Assembly (NCBI RefSeq): GCF_020089865.1
Contig: NZ_JAIRBM010000005.1
Coordinates: 188,126-252,125 of the forward strand
Source of the DNA: Microvirga puerhi
GTDB taxonomy: Bacteria; Pseudomonadota; Alphaproteobacteria; Rhizobiales; Beijerinckiaceae
Reading direction: 5' to 3'
Length of the DNA stretch: 64,000 bases
Shown: one piece after another, positions 51,534 to 61,292 of the stretch
How positions within the stretch are numbered: the first letter of the stretch is position 1
How the letters are laid out: every line of letters starts with the position of its first letter
Program-made: the position numbers and the translations under genes
The notes under the pieces: model-generated
Told to the model about the DNA's origin: nothing
Databases searched by the model: none
The model's input: the letters and a program-made list of their open reading frames with translations, nothing else

Positions 51534-54485
51534 GTGCCGGATACCACTCATTCCCTTCTCAGCCGCCTGCGGCAGGCGCCACCCGTCTCGGACCGCCGCA
51601 AGGCCAAAGCGCAGCTTGTGGATTTGAACGCCCGGATCCCAAACGAGCCCGAGGCGGCGAGCCTTGCGCCCGCACTGGGCGAGGGGTTTCTGCGCGACCT
51701 GCTGCTGGCGCTCTCGGACCATTCTCCCTTTCTCTGGCAGCTCATCCGAAACGAGCCGGCGCGCCTTGCGGCGCTTATGGCGGCCGCACCCGAAGACAGC
51801 CATCGCGCCATTGCTCAGGATCAGGCCAACCTCTTTCGCCGCTTCAGGGCGGGTGAGATCGCACGAGACGATGTGGTGCGCGCCTTCCGCCGCAACCGCA
51901 ACAGCCACGCGCTCCTGGTGGCTCTCGCCGACATCGGCGGCGTGTGGGGCGTCGAGGAAGTGACGGCTGCACTCTCGGAATTCGCGGACGCGTCCGTCCG
52001 CGGCGGCGTCAATCTCGTGCTCACGGAAATGGCGGATCTTGGTCGCATCCGCCTGGCAAATCCGGACGAGCCGGGAGAGAGCTCCGGTTTCACCGTCCTG
52101 GCGCTCGGCAAGCATGGGGCCGGGGAGCTCAACTATTCGAGCGACATCGACCTCGTGGTGTTCTTCGATCCCGCGACGCCGGCCCTGCCCGAGAATGCGG
52201 AGGCCGCGACGGTCTATACGCGCATCGCTCAGCAACTGGCCCGCCTCCTGCAGGAACGGACGCCGGACGGCTACGTCCATCGCGTCGATTACCGCCTGCG
52301 CCCCGATCCTGGATCGACGCCGACCGCCGTTTCCTTGCCATCGGCCTATACTTATTACGAAACCGTGGGCCAGAATTGGGAGCGCGCAGCGCTCATCAAG
52401 GCGCGGCCGGTGGCCGGCGATCTCACGCTCGGCGAGCGTTTTCTCGCAGATCTTCGTCCCTTCATCTGGCGCAAGTATTTCGACTTCGCGTCCATCGCCG
52501 ACGTGCATGCCATGAAACGGCAGATCCACGCCGTGCGAGGACATGACGAGATCGCGGTTGCCGGCCACGACATCAAGCTCGGACGCGGCGGCATTCGTGA
52601 GATCGAGTTCTTCGTCCAGACGCAGCAGCTCGTCTTCGGTGGGCGGCGTCCCGCTTTGCGCGGGCGGCGCACCCTCGACATGCTGCGGACACTCCACGGC
52701 GAGGGCTGGATCACCGAGAAGGCGCGGGACGAACTGTCCCACGCCTACCGTTTCCTGCGCGGCATCGAGCATCGTCTGCAGATGGTGGCCGACGAACAGA
52801 CGCAGCGTCTGCCATCCGGCGAGGAAGAGCTGACGCGCTTCGCCAAGTTCTGCGGCTATCCCACATTGAAAGCCTTTTCCAAGGCGCTGACGCAGCAGGC
52901 GCGGATCGTGCAGGGGCACTACGCACTTCTGTTCGAGGAGGGACCGGAACTCGCCTCCGACGTGGGCAATCTCGTCTTCACCGGCACGACCGACGATCCC
53001 GAGACTTTGGCGACGCTTGAGCGTCTCGGCTTTCGGGATCCGGCACGCATCGCAGAAACGATCCGCGGTTGGCATTTCGGCCGCCGCTCGGCCATCACGA
53101 GCCAGCGTGCTCGCGAAGTCCTCACCGAACTCGTTCCGGCCCTTCTGTCCGCCCTGGGCGGAACCGCCGATCCCGATGGCGCGCTGGCAGCCCTCGATCG
53201 TGCGTTTGGACGCATGCCCGCAGCCGTGGAGCTTCTGACCATTCTCCAATCGCATGATCGCCTGCGTCTGCTCTTCGCGGACCTTCTCGGCACCGCGCCA
53301 CGACTCGCCGATACGGTGGCGCAATCTCCTCACGTTCTCGACGCGCTGATCGATCCCGCCTTCGTCGTTCCGTTGAGCGACGACGCTGCGATCGAGACTC
53401 AGGTGCGGCAAATGATTGGGCAGCCGGGCGATTACGAGGATTTTCTCGATCGTGCCCGCGATGCGGCACGGCAGATGCGCTTCGTCACCGGAGCCCGGCT
53501 TCTCTCCGACATCCTCTCTCCGCAGCAGGCCGGCGAGGCCTATGCGGCGATTGCGCGGGCTATCCTTCGCGTTTCGTTCGAGCAGGTGCGCCGGCTCTTC
53601 GAGGCCGAGCATGGGATAGTGCCCGGCAGCGCCATATCGATCCTCGGCCTCGGCCGTCTCGGCTCCCGCGAGCTGACGGCAGCTTCGGATCTCGATCTCG
53701 TGGTAATCTACGATTTCGACGAAAACGAGCGCGAGAGCACCGGTCCACGCAAGCTCGATGCCGTGGTCTATTATACGCGTCTGACTCAGCGTCTGGTCGC
53801 AGCGCTCACCGTGCCGACGCGGCGCGGCCTCCTTTATGAAGTCGATCTGCGCCTGCGCCCGCAGGGCGGCAAGGGACCGGTTGCGTCACAGTTCAAAGGC
53901 TTTGTCGCCTATCAGACGACGGAGGCCGATCTGTGGGAGCACATGGCGCTCACCCGTGCCCGCGTGCTTGCCGGCGATGAGGACTTCGGTGCGACGGTGC
54001 AAGCCGCAGTGCGGCAGATCGTTGGGGCCAAGCGCGAGCCGGCAAAGGTGTATTCCGAAGTCCGCGCCATGCGCGAGCTTATCGCCCAGGAGAAGGGCGA
54101 CGACGATCCGTGGGATCTCAAGCTCGTCCGCGGCGGCCTGACGGATCTCGATTTCATCGCGCAGGGCCTCGTGTTAGCCTACAGTGCGGCTCACCCGACT
54201 CTCATCGGCCATGCGCCGGAAGAAACCTTCATGGAGGCCGCCGGGGCAGGGCTCATCGACGAGGAGGCTGCACGTAGTCTCGTCGAAGCACACCGCCTGT
54301 TCCACGCGGTGTTCCAGTGGCAGCGCCTCACCATCGAAGGTCGCTTCGATCCCGCATCCGTCTCGCCCGCGATCCTGAAGCGACTGGCGACCATTGCCGG
54401 ATTGCCGAATGCGAAAGTGCTGCTGGAGCATCTGGGGGAGATGCGGGGGCGGGTGGCGATGATGTTCGGAGCTATGAAGGGATAG
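51534..54485 (+). CDS. glnE: Bifunctional glutamine synthetase adenylyltransferase/deadenylase
   Basis: The 983-residue enzyme contains two nucleotidyltransferase halves. The N-terminal (deadenylylating) has KHGAGELNYSSDIDLVVFFD near 195 and VDYRLRPDPGSTPTAVSLP; the C-terminal (adenylylating) has LGRLGSRELTAASDLDLVVIYDFD near 705 and YEVDLRLRPQGGKGPVA. Helical regulatory segments lie between. It tunes glutamine synthetase in answer to PII and glutamine. The start is GTG at 51534; length is normal. Confidence 0.97.
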   Translation: MPDTTHSLLSRLRQAPPVSDRRKAKAQLVDLNARIPNEPEAASLAPALGEGFLRDLLLALSDHSPFLWQLIRNEPARLAALMAAAPEDSHRAIAQDQANLFRRFRAGEIARDDVVRAFRRNRNSHALLVALADIGGVWGVEEVTAALSEFADASVRGGVNLVLTEMADLGRIRLANPDEPGESSGFTVLALGKHGAGELNYSSDIDLVVFFDPATPALPENAEAATVYTRIAQQLARLLQERTPDGYVHRVDYRLRPDPGSTPTAVSLPSAYTYYETVGQNWERAALIKARPVAGDLTLGERFLADLRPFIWRKYFDFASIADVHAMKRQIHAVRGHDEIAVAGHDIKLGRGGIREIEFFVQTQQLVFGGRRPALRGRRTLDMLRTLHGEGWITEKARDELSHAYRFLRGIEHRLQMVADEQTQRLPSGEEELTRFAKFCGYPTLKAFSKALTQQARIVQGHYALLFEEGPELASDVGNLVFTGTTDDPETLATLERLGFRDPARIAETIRGWHFGRRSAITSQRAREVLTELVPALLSALGGTADPDGALAALDRAFGRMPAAVELLTILQSHDRLRLLFADLLGTAPRLADTVAQSPHVLDALIDPAFVVPLSDDAAIETQVRQMIGQPGDYEDFLDRARDAARQMRFVTGARLLSDILSPQQAGEAYAAIARAILRVSFEQVRRLFEAEHGIVPGSAISILGLGRLGSRELTAASDLDLVVIYDFDENERESTGPRKLDAVVYYTRLTQRLVAALTVPTRRGLLYEVDLRLRPQGGKGPVASQFKGFVAYQTTEADLWEHMALTRARVLAGDEDFGATVQAAVRQIVGAKREPAKVYSEVRAMRELIAQEKGDDDPWDLKLVRGGLTDLDFIAQGLVLAYSAAHPTLIGHAPEETFMEAAGAGLIDEEAARSLVEAHRLFHAVFQWQRLTIEGRFDPASVSPAILKRLATIAGLPNAKVLLEHLGEMRGRVAMMFGAMKG

Positions 54486-54698
54486 GCCAAGGCTTCACGC
54501 CTGTCGCACATTGTCATCGTTTGCGATGTGCAGCATAGATTGTGTATCGCAAGGTCAGTTTAAAACTTCCTATATATAGATCAAAGAGTTAAGGGCTAAG
54601 AACTTTCAAATCCTCTTTATCCAGAGAGTTACCTGTCCCCTGAATATCTGCATGGAATTGGTCAGTTTTGGCGCAATGCAGAGTTATGGGGCTGATCC

Positions 54699-56594
54699 AT
54701 GCTAAGTGCTCTCGAAATCGCATACCTCGAATTTATGGCCAGCCACGGCGGTGGAACCCCCATCACCTATGGAGGGGCTGTTGACGGTGGAACCAGTGGC
54801 GGCGGTGTAACCACGATTAACTCCGACGGCAGTGTTACGACTGATCATCAGGGTGGCGGAACGACCGCGACGGCTATTTCAATGGACGGGACAAAAACCG
54901 TAACGACCACTTATGCCGATGGGAGCCGCTCTCAGGTTATCGAGCGTCCGGACGGGACGAGCACGAGTACAACCGTCCAAGCAGGCGTTACGACTACGGT
55001 TGTTAGAAACAAGGATGGAAGCGTAGATTCCACAGTTTATCCTAATGAATGGGGCTTAACCACGACCGCCAGATGGGTCCGCAATGCTGACGGAGGCTAC
55101 ACGACGACGGTTCATACCGGGAGTGTCTCAACAATTACAAAGACATTCGACTTAGATGGTACTCTTCGGATGAAGGAAATTCGTCAAGAGCTTGGTCCCA
55201 CATTCACAACACAATATAATTTAGATGGAAGTTCAAAAGAAGTTTACCTAAGTGCCAAGGGTGACCAATATACAATTTTACATGCGCCTGACGGAAGCAT
55301 TACGAGTCAAGGAGTTTATACGGCGGGTCAACGGGAAGCTGATTTTTGGGACCGCTACCATCGAGGAGAGCTACCTGTCTATGGGCCGGATCTTCCAGGA
55401 GAAGTGAGCGACGATTCAATCAAAAAGAATACCGGCCCGCAGCAAAAGTTTGTAGCGCTTGTTGCAGAAGAAGAGGCACACGTCATTCTGACGACCACTG
55501 GAACGTCTGGCGATGATACAATAACTGCAAGCGGCTTGCTTGCTGGAGGTGGAGGGAATGATCAGCTGACAGGCCAGGAAGGCTCAGATATTCTTCTGGG
55601 CGGGTCCGGCAACGACCGGTTGGATGGCGGCGCGGGCGGTGACGTCCTCGACGGCGGCGCGGGTGCCGACACCATGGCGGGCGGCAAAGGCGACGACACC
55701 TATTATGTCGACAGCGCCAGCGACGTGGTGTTCGAGCTCGGCAACGAGGGCACCGACACGGTCCACTCGACTGTCTCTTTCGACATCCACGCCTGGGCGA
55801 TCGAGAACGTGGTGCTTGAGGGCGTTAGCAATGCGAGTATCACCGGCAATTATTACAACAACGTGCTCACCGGTAATGCCGGCCACAATTACATCTATGC
55901 TGCGGACGGCAACGACACGGTCGATGGTGGTGCCGGTCACGATACCCTCTACGGCGCCGGCGGCAACGACTCGCTGCTCGGCGGTGCCGGTAACGATGTG
56001 ATCAACGGCGGGGACGGCAACGACATCGTCTATGGCGGTGCGGGTGCCGATTATCTCGATGGCGGGTCGGGCAACGACACGCTCAGCTACTTCGATGCGC
56101 AGGGTGGCGTGACCGTCAAGCTGTGGGCGAACAGCGCCTCCGGCGATATCGCCCAGGGTGACGTCATCTCCGGCTTCGAGAACGTCAGCGGTGGGGCCGG
56201 CGGCGACTGGCTCGAAGGCGACAACAACGACAATGTGCTCGACGGCTGCGCTGGCGGCGATCTGTTGATCGGCATGGGCGGTAACGATCTGCTGCTCGGC
56301 CGCGAGGGCAACGACACCCTGATCGCCGATTGGGGCACCGATATCCTCGAGGGTGGTTCAGGCTCGGATCTGTTTGCGATCTGGGCGACGACCCAGCATG
56401 CGATCCTCAACGACTTCAAGCACGGCGAGGATCACATTCAGCTCTCGACCAGCCTGTTCAAGGACTTCGCGGCGATCAAGGCCGGGGCGGTGCAGCAGGG
56501 CGACGACGTGCTGATCGCTCGTCCCGGGCTCGACATCCTGCTCAAGCATGTGCAGCTGTCGACCCTCACCGCCTCCGACTTCCAGTTCGTGTAA
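54699..56594 (+). CDS. RTX-type calcium-binding secreted protein 1
   Basis: The 631-residue protein has a threonine- and DGS-rich N-terminal half (about 25-235) with imperfect DG-centred repeats, then RTX nonapeptides (GGxGxDxLx, about 275-330 and 405-560) and the C-terminal type I secretion end LSTLTASDFQFV. There is no N-terminal signal peptide, as usual for this class. No catalytic domain is seen. The first 270 codons are lower in GC than the rest, a mosaic. No ABC exporter genes are adjacent. The C-terminal 200 residues nearly equal those of the next RTX protein. Confidence 0.88.
   Translation: MLSALEIAYLEFMASHGGGTPITYGGAVDGGTSGGGVTTINSDGSVTTDHQGGGTTATAISMDGTKTVTTTYADGSRSQVIERPDGTSTSTTVQAGVTTTVVRNKDGSVDSTVYPNEWGLTTTARWVRNADGGYTTTVHTGSVSTITKTFDLDGTLRMKEIRQELGPTFTTQYNLDGSSKEVYLSAKGDQYTILHAPDGSITSQGVYTAGQREADFWDRYHRGELPVYGPDLPGEVSDDSIKKNTGPQQKFVALVAEEEAHVILTTTGTSGDDTITASGLLAGGGGNDQLTGQEGSDILLGGSGNDRLDGGAGGDVLDGGAGADTMAGGKGDDTYYVDSASDVVFELGNEGTDTVHSTVSFDIHAWAIENVVLEGVSNASITGNYYNNVLTGNAGHNYIYAADGNDTVDGGAGHDTLYGAGGNDSLLGGAGNDVINGGDGNDIVYGGAGADYLDGGSGNDTLSYFDAQGGVTVKLWANSASGDIAQGDVISGFENVSGGAGGDWLEGDNNDNVLDGCAGGDLLIGMGGNDLLLGREGNDTLIADWGTDILEGGSGSDLFAIWATTQHAILNDFKHGEDHIQLSTSLFKDFAAIKAGAVQQGDDVLIARPGLDILLKHVQLSTLTASDFQFV
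55993..56594 (+). repeat. Duplicated RTX/secretion module, copy 1
   Basis: About 600 bases, high nucleotide identity with 58069-58670 and aligned without gaps (constant offset of 2076 bases), covering the last RTX turns and the C-terminal secretion region. Confidence 0.9.
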
Positions 56595-56626
56595 GCTTTC
56601 AGAGCACTGCCTGAAAACCGAAGAAT

Positions 56627-56663
56627 GCAAGAAGGTGCGGCCATCACGGCCGCACCTTCTTGC
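56627..56663 (+). terminator. Strong hairpin after RTX gene 1
   Basis: A perfect 16-base stem GCAAGAAGGTGCGGCC/GGCCGCACCTTCTTGC with loop ATCAC, 32 bases after the stop. A full T run is missing, but the stem is among the strongest in the window and sits where the terminator of gene 2 sits. Confidence 0.7.
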
Positions 56664-57377
56664 TATTCCGGTTATCACTACGTTTGTGATGACCTCTTGC
56701 TGCACATTTGTTCCTCCTGCCTCATCAACTGTTCCGATCGACAGAGTTCTTCCGCCGTCCGACATCTGATGGTCCATTGTCGGATAGGCGAATGCGAACG
56801 TGCTCCTGCATCCGCTGGAAGTGGTAAGAAGCCGGGCGCTGCCTTTGCGCTGAATATTCATGGTTGCACCGAACCGAATATCCACCGTTCGCCAAGCTCG
56901 ATCGGTGCTGAGCGCTCATTAAGAGCCTGGGAATAGACGGGGATAAAATCGCCTCCGACAAAGCATGATCGGTGGCCTGCCGGAAAGGAGAAATGTGAGA
57001 AATCATCTCAGTGATAGGCTTTCCGGTATATTCTGCCTGTTATTTATGGCGAGGATGGAATTTTCCGCGCTGAATTTATAAAATCCATCATATTGTGACG
57101 TATATTTCTTCGTCTATCGATAATATTACAAAGCATGATAGAATTTTCACTATAGAACTACATATATATACTTCAAAACTAAAAGTTGTGTTCGGCGATA
57201 ACTGTCAGATGTGACAAAAATCACTTGTCAAAGCCACATACAGATATATTGTTTCAAAAGTTTATGACTGAACGGTATGCACCAGCCCTTTGTACGAAAA
57301 AAGGGCGCTCGCATTGACGTTCACCAGCAAGGCACTCGTTCATATCAGAGGGCGGGTCGGCAACACGGGGGTTAGTG
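56664..57377. other. Long AT-rich region upstream of RTX gene 2
   Basis: About 710 bases. The 3' two thirds (57040-57250) are strikingly AT-rich with TATATATA-like runs. It holds a CRP-like site at 57210-57225. Frames on both strands lack ribosome binding sites or recognisable products. It probably carries the promoter region of the second RTX gene. Confidence 0.55.
57203..57225 (+). promoter_or_regulatory. CRP/FNR-type palindrome upstream of RTX gene 2
   Basis: TGTGA at 57210-57214, six bases, TCACT at 57221-57225 is one mismatch from the CRP consensus TGTGA-N6-TCACA. An overlapping TGTCA-N4-TGACA palindrome lies at 57203-57216. The site is about 150 bases before the start codon. Confidence 0.45.
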
Positions 57378-58670
57378 ATGACATTCTCACTTGAGCAAGA
57401 GTTGGAAGCATTCTTCGACAATAGCGGTGGCGGCGGCATTGCTTACGGCGGCACGGGCCAGACCGGGACCATCACCGGCAATCCGACCGGCGGTTCGGGA
57501 AGCGGCACATCCTACACCCAGACCGGCCCCGATGGGGGGATTACATGGCAGAGAACCACCTCGGAAGATGGCACCTATACGGTTTCTTATAATGTCAAGG
57601 ACGGGGCCGATTATTACGACATGTACGTAATCTATCATCCCACCGAAGACCTTGGCATGCAGATCGTGAAGGGCTGGGGGCAATCGGCCCTAGATGGTAT
57701 CCAATCGGCTTGGCAGGCTTATTCCGGCGCCGTCAACAGGGGCGCAGACGCGTTCCTCGGGTTCCAACGAGACGCTTGGAATTCCTACCTGGCGGGGGTC
57801 AGGCATCTGGTCGACGGCGACACTTCACAGCAGCCTAAGCCCCCGGCAGAGCCGGTCGCTACAATTCACAAAACCGAGGTTGTCCTGGTAACCGGTGCAT
57901 CGACATATACCAAGGTCAACATGACGTTTGGCTCTTCGGGGAATGACTCCCTTGTCGGGACCGGAGCACTGTTCGGCGACGCGGGCAACGACGAAATCCG
58001 TGGAGGCGCGGGAAGCGATTTCATCAACGGCGGCGCCGACAACGACGTGCTTCTCGGTAATGCCGGCAGCGACGTGATCACCGGCGGGGACGGCAACGAC
58101 ATCGTCTATGGTGGGGCCGGTGCTGATCGCCTGGATGGTGGTGCGGGCAGCGACGTCTTGAGCTATTTCGATGCGCAGGGTGGCGTCACCGTGAAGCTGT
58201 GGGCGAACAGCGCCTCCGGCGACATCGCCCAGGGTGACGTCATCTCCGGCTTTGAGCACGTCAGCGGCGGGGCCGGCGGCGACTGGCTCGAAGGCGACAA
58301 CAACGACAATGTCCTCGACGGCTGCGGCGGCGGTGACCTGCTGATCGGTCTGGGCGGCAACGACCTGCTGTTTGGCCGGGAAGGCAACGACACGCTGATC
58401 GCCGACTGGGGTACGGATATCCTGGAGGGTGGGTCCGGCAGCGATCTGTTTGCGATCTGGGCGACGACCAAGCACGGCATCATCAACGATTTCGTGCATG
58501 GTGTTGATCATATCCAGCTCGCGACCAACCTGTTTGCGAACTTCAACGTTCTGAAGGCGGCGGCGGTGCAGCATGGCGCCGATGTGGTCATCACTAACGC
58601 GACGCTCGACATCACACTCAAGAACGTCCAGCTCGCGACGCTGACCGCCTCCGACTTCCAGTTCGTGTAA
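57378..58670 (+). CDS. RTX-type calcium-binding secreted protein 2
   Basis: The 430-residue protein starts at ATG 57378 (a GTG one codon earlier is in frame). The N-terminus (TFSLEQELEAFFDNSGGGG and a Gly/Thr-rich stretch) resembles that of protein 1 in style only; the middle (about 95-145) is helical (GWGQSALDGIQSAWQAYSGAVNRG). RTX nonapeptides run from about 190 to 355, and the end is LATLTASDFQFV. There is no enzymatic domain and no signal peptide, so type I secretion is expected. The last 200 residues are nearly those of protein 1. A clear terminator follows. Confidence 0.88.
   Translation: MTFSLEQELEAFFDNSGGGGIAYGGTGQTGTITGNPTGGSGSGTSYTQTGPDGGITWQRTTSEDGTYTVSYNVKDGADYYDMYVIYHPTEDLGMQIVKGWGQSALDGIQSAWQAYSGAVNRGADAFLGFQRDAWNSYLAGVRHLVDGDTSQQPKPPAEPVATIHKTEVVLVTGASTYTKVNMTFGSSGNDSLVGTGALFGDAGNDEIRGGAGSDFINGGADNDVLLGNAGSDVITGGDGNDIVYGGAGADRLDGGAGSDVLSYFDAQGGVTVKLWANSASGDIAQGDVISGFEHVSGGAGGDWLEGDNNDNVLDGCGGGDLLIGLGGNDLLFGREGNDTLIADWGTDILEGGSGSDLFAIWATTKHGIINDFVHGVDHIQLATNLFANFNVLKAAAVQHGADVVITNATLDITLKNVQLATLTASDFQFV
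58069..58670 (+). repeat. Duplicated RTX/secretion module, copy 2
   Basis: Partner of 55993-56594. The similarity is strongest from about 58165 (SYFDAQGG onward) to the TASDFQFV end, with scattered, mostly third-position differences in the first two thirds. Confidence 0.9.
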
Positions 58671-58711
58671 GCGGCACATTCACCGCCTGAAAAGGCGATG
58701 CTGAAACGAAG

Positions 58712-58743
58712 AAAGGCGCGACCGAAAGGCCGCGCCTTTTTTT
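58712..58743 (+). terminator. Rho-independent terminator after RTX gene 2
   Basis: AAAGGCGCG (58712-58720) pairs with CGCGCCTTT (58731-58739), continued by CC/GG around a GAAA tetraloop with one mismatch, followed by TTTTTTT (58737-58743). It lies between RTX gene 2 and the convergent kinase gene. Confidence 0.92.
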
Positions 58744-58770
58744 ATTGGGCGCTTGAAAAGGGGAGGGTGC

Positions 58771-61098
58771 TCAGGCTGCCGCGTCGGCGAGGGCGATTTC
58801 GGCGCTAGTGCTTTCCGTCATCGGCAGGTGGACCAGCACGATGGTGCCAACACCTTCCTGGCTGCGGATGCGCAAGGTGCCGCCATGGAGTTCCGTCAGG
58901 GAGCGGGCGATGGCGAGGCCAAGCCCCGATCCTTTGTAGCTCTTGGAGAACTCCGTCTCGACTTGTTCGAAGGGCTGGCCGAGCTTGTGCAGAGCATGAG
59001 CCGGAATGCCGATACCGTTGTCTTCGACATAGATGTTGATGGCATTGCCGGCCTGGCGCGTGCGCACTGTGATGCAGCCGCCGTCTCCCGTGAACTTGGT
59101 GGCGTTCTGCAGCAGGTTCACCATGATCTGGTGCATGGCACGCTCATCGGCGGAGACGACGATGTCTTCCGGATTGACGTCGACGGTGATCGACAGGTTC
59201 TTGGCCTTGATCTGCTCGTTGACGAGCCGCAGCGCCCGCTGGATCGACGCATTGACCTCGATGGGCTGCTTGGTGAGGCTCGTGCGGCCAGCCTCGATGC
59301 GCGACATATCGAGGATGTCGTTGATCACGGACAGGAGATATTCGCCGCTCGAGCGAATGTCGGTGCAGTACTCCTCGTACTTCTCCGAGCCGAGCGATCC
59401 GAAAATCCCGCTCTGCATCACTTCCGCAAAGCCGATGATGGCATTCAGCGGCGTGCGCAGCTCGTGGCTCATATTGGCCAGGAACTCGGACTTGGCGCGG
59501 TTAGCGCTCTCCGCTTGCGCCTTCTGATCGAGATAGCGCTCCGCGAGGTCCGCAAGCTGCTGCGTCTGAGCCTGAAGCTTCTGGCGGGACTGCTTGAGAT
59601 CGAGAACGGTGGCGATCAGCTCCTTCTCGGATTCGACGAGACGCTGCTCATGGCGCTTGAGCGCGGTGATGTCCGTTCCCACCGACACGTAGCCGCCGTC
59701 CTTGGTGCGACGCTCATTGATCTGCAGCCACCGACCATCCTGGAGGCGCGCCTCGTAGCTGCGCGCGCCCACATCCTGCTTCTGCGCCCGCATGAACTGG
59801 TGCTGGATTTCCGGCGGACGACCCTGCGCCATCACATCGGCATAGGACTTGCCCTGGATGTCAGCGTCGGGCGAAAGCTCGTGCAGTTTCAGGAATTTCG
59901 AGTTGCACAGCACGAGACGGTTGTTCGCATCCCACAATACGAATGCCTCGGAGATCGCCTCGATGGCATCATGCAGGCGCGCATCTGCCTTGGCAGTCTT
60001 CTCTTCCAGGCCGCGCTGCTCAGTCACATCCACGGCAATGCCAACCAGATGGCTCGCCGCATCGTCCGGATCGCTCATCAGCTCAGCGCGGGCGCGCAGC
60101 CACACCCAGTCGCCGCTCGCGCTGCGGATGCGAAACTCGTAGTCGACGAGCGAGGTCCGAGCGGAGGCGAGCTGCTCTGCCAGCGTGTAGAGATCCTGAT
60201 CCTCCGGATGGATCATCGTATTGACCTCGCCGAAGGACAGGAACTCGTCCTGCCGCTCATAGCCGAGGAGCTCGTACATCGAGTCTGACCAGTACAGGCG
60301 GCCGCGGCCGATATCCCAATCCCACAGGCCGCAGCGTCCGCGATTGAGAGCGGAGTCGATGCGGTCGCGCACCTTCTCGCAGACCTCGTCCGCAGCGCGG
60401 GCGCGGTTCGCCTGCATCACGTACGCAATGCCGATGCCGAGAAGCACCACGATCGTCGCTCCGAGCAGCGACACATGTCCGACGGTGCGGGCCCACCAGC
60501 CGGACAGAACGTGCGGAAGCGGTTGTACGATGGCGATCTGTCCGTTCGAGGCAGGAAGCGACCGAACGGTGGCGATCCCCTGGTCGCCGGACGCGAGACG
60601 GATCGTCATGACGCCAGCGCGATCCGCGAAAGTAGTCAGAGGTTGCGCATCGCCAAGAATGTCGTTGAGAGTCCTCGGCGCACCTGTGGTCGTCGGGTAC
60701 GCCGCGATGACTTTGCCGGAGGGGTCTGCGAGAAGCAGCATCCGGCTGCGCGACAGCGCGCTCGACGGCATGCCCGTCACGAGCGTCAGAAGCTGTGCCG
60801 ATGCCTCGGCTGCATTCGCCGGAGCTTTGTTCGGACCGAGCCTCGCTGCGGAAAGAGAGGCAATGACGTCGATGTCGCCGATGGCATCGAGAACCGTATC
60901 CTCGCGGCCGTTCCGCACCTGAATCCAGGCGCTTGCAGCGAGCGTGACGAGGAAAAGCGCGAGCAGAGCAGGTACTGCCAGACGCAGCAAGGGCTCATAT
61001 TGCTCAAGCCGACGATAGGTCGGGTGCGCGTCCGTTCGCGTCACCCCTAGAATTGTACCCGCGCGTGCGGGTACGCATGCGGTCGCCGCCCCCGCCAT
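58771..61098 (-). CDS. pleC: PAS sensor histidine kinase, PleC-like
   Basis: The 775-residue kinase has helices at about 37-58 and 206-228 around a periplasmic domain, PAS domains at about 250-362 (WDWDIGRGRLYWSDSMYELLGY) and 373-480 (FVLWDANNRLVLCNSKFLKLH), a coiled linker, the phospho-acceptor His545 in FLANMSHELRTPLNAIIGFAEVM, N-box MVNLLQNATKF, VEDNGIGIP and GSGLGLAIARSLTELHGG. The H-box is of the DivJ/PleC/PdhS type that acts on DivK. Place near glnE and pepN fits PleC of other Rhizobiales; the name is from synteny recalled, not from a search. Confidence 0.8.
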   Translation of the reverse strand: MAGAATACVPARAGTILGVTRTDAHPTYRRLEQYEPLLRLAVPALLALFLVTLAASAWIQVRNGREDTVLDAIGDIDVIASLSAARLGPNKAPANAAEASAQLLTLVTGMPSSALSRSRMLLLADPSGKVIAAYPTTTGAPRTLNDILGDAQPLTTFADRAGVMTIRLASGDQGIATVRSLPASNGQIAIVQPLPHVLSGWWARTVGHVSLLGATIVVLLGIGIAYVMQANRARAADEVCEKVRDRIDSALNRGRCGLWDWDIGRGRLYWSDSMYELLGYERQDEFLSFGEVNTMIHPEDQDLYTLAEQLASARTSLVDYEFRIRSASGDWVWLRARAELMSDPDDAASHLVGIAVDVTEQRGLEEKTAKADARLHDAIEAISEAFVLWDANNRLVLCNSKFLKLHELSPDADIQGKSYADVMAQGRPPEIQHQFMRAQKQDVGARSYEARLQDGRWLQINERRTKDGGYVSVGTDITALKRHEQRLVESEKELIATVLDLKQSRQKLQAQTQQLADLAERYLDQKAQAESANRAKSEFLANMSHELRTPLNAIIGFAEVMQSGIFGSLGSEKYEEYCTDIRSSGEYLLSVINDILDMSRIEAGRTSLTKQPIEVNASIQRALRLVNEQIKAKNLSITVDVNPEDIVVSADERAMHQIMVNLLQNATKFTGDGGCITVRTRQAGNAINIYVEDNGIGIPAHALHKLGQPFEQVETEFSKSYKGSGLGLAIARSLTELHGGTLRIRSQEGVGTIVLVHLPMTESTSAEIALADAAA

Positions 61099-61292
61099 GC
61101 GATCTCCCTCCGGAATCCCTCAATGTCCCTGTTCGGAAGGACGTGCCGCATCTTTCCGAATCACCAACAATAGAATCTTCGCCGCGTGATTTGTCTAGCT
61201 AGGCAAAGGCTGTGTAGTGCAAAAATTTTAATATTTCGTTAGGGACCTCAGCAACAGGTGCCTGCCGGAGAAAGGTAATTCGATTCAAAGCC

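Noticed and set aside
51414..53612. Very long minus-strand open frame of 732 codons
   Set aside because: It lies entirely over glnE, which has full-length intact family motifs; the antisense frame shows no domain and is a product of high GC codon bias.
58753..60288. Plus-strand open frame of 511 codons
   Set aside because: It is antisense to the PleC-like kinase, whose H, N and G boxes are intact.
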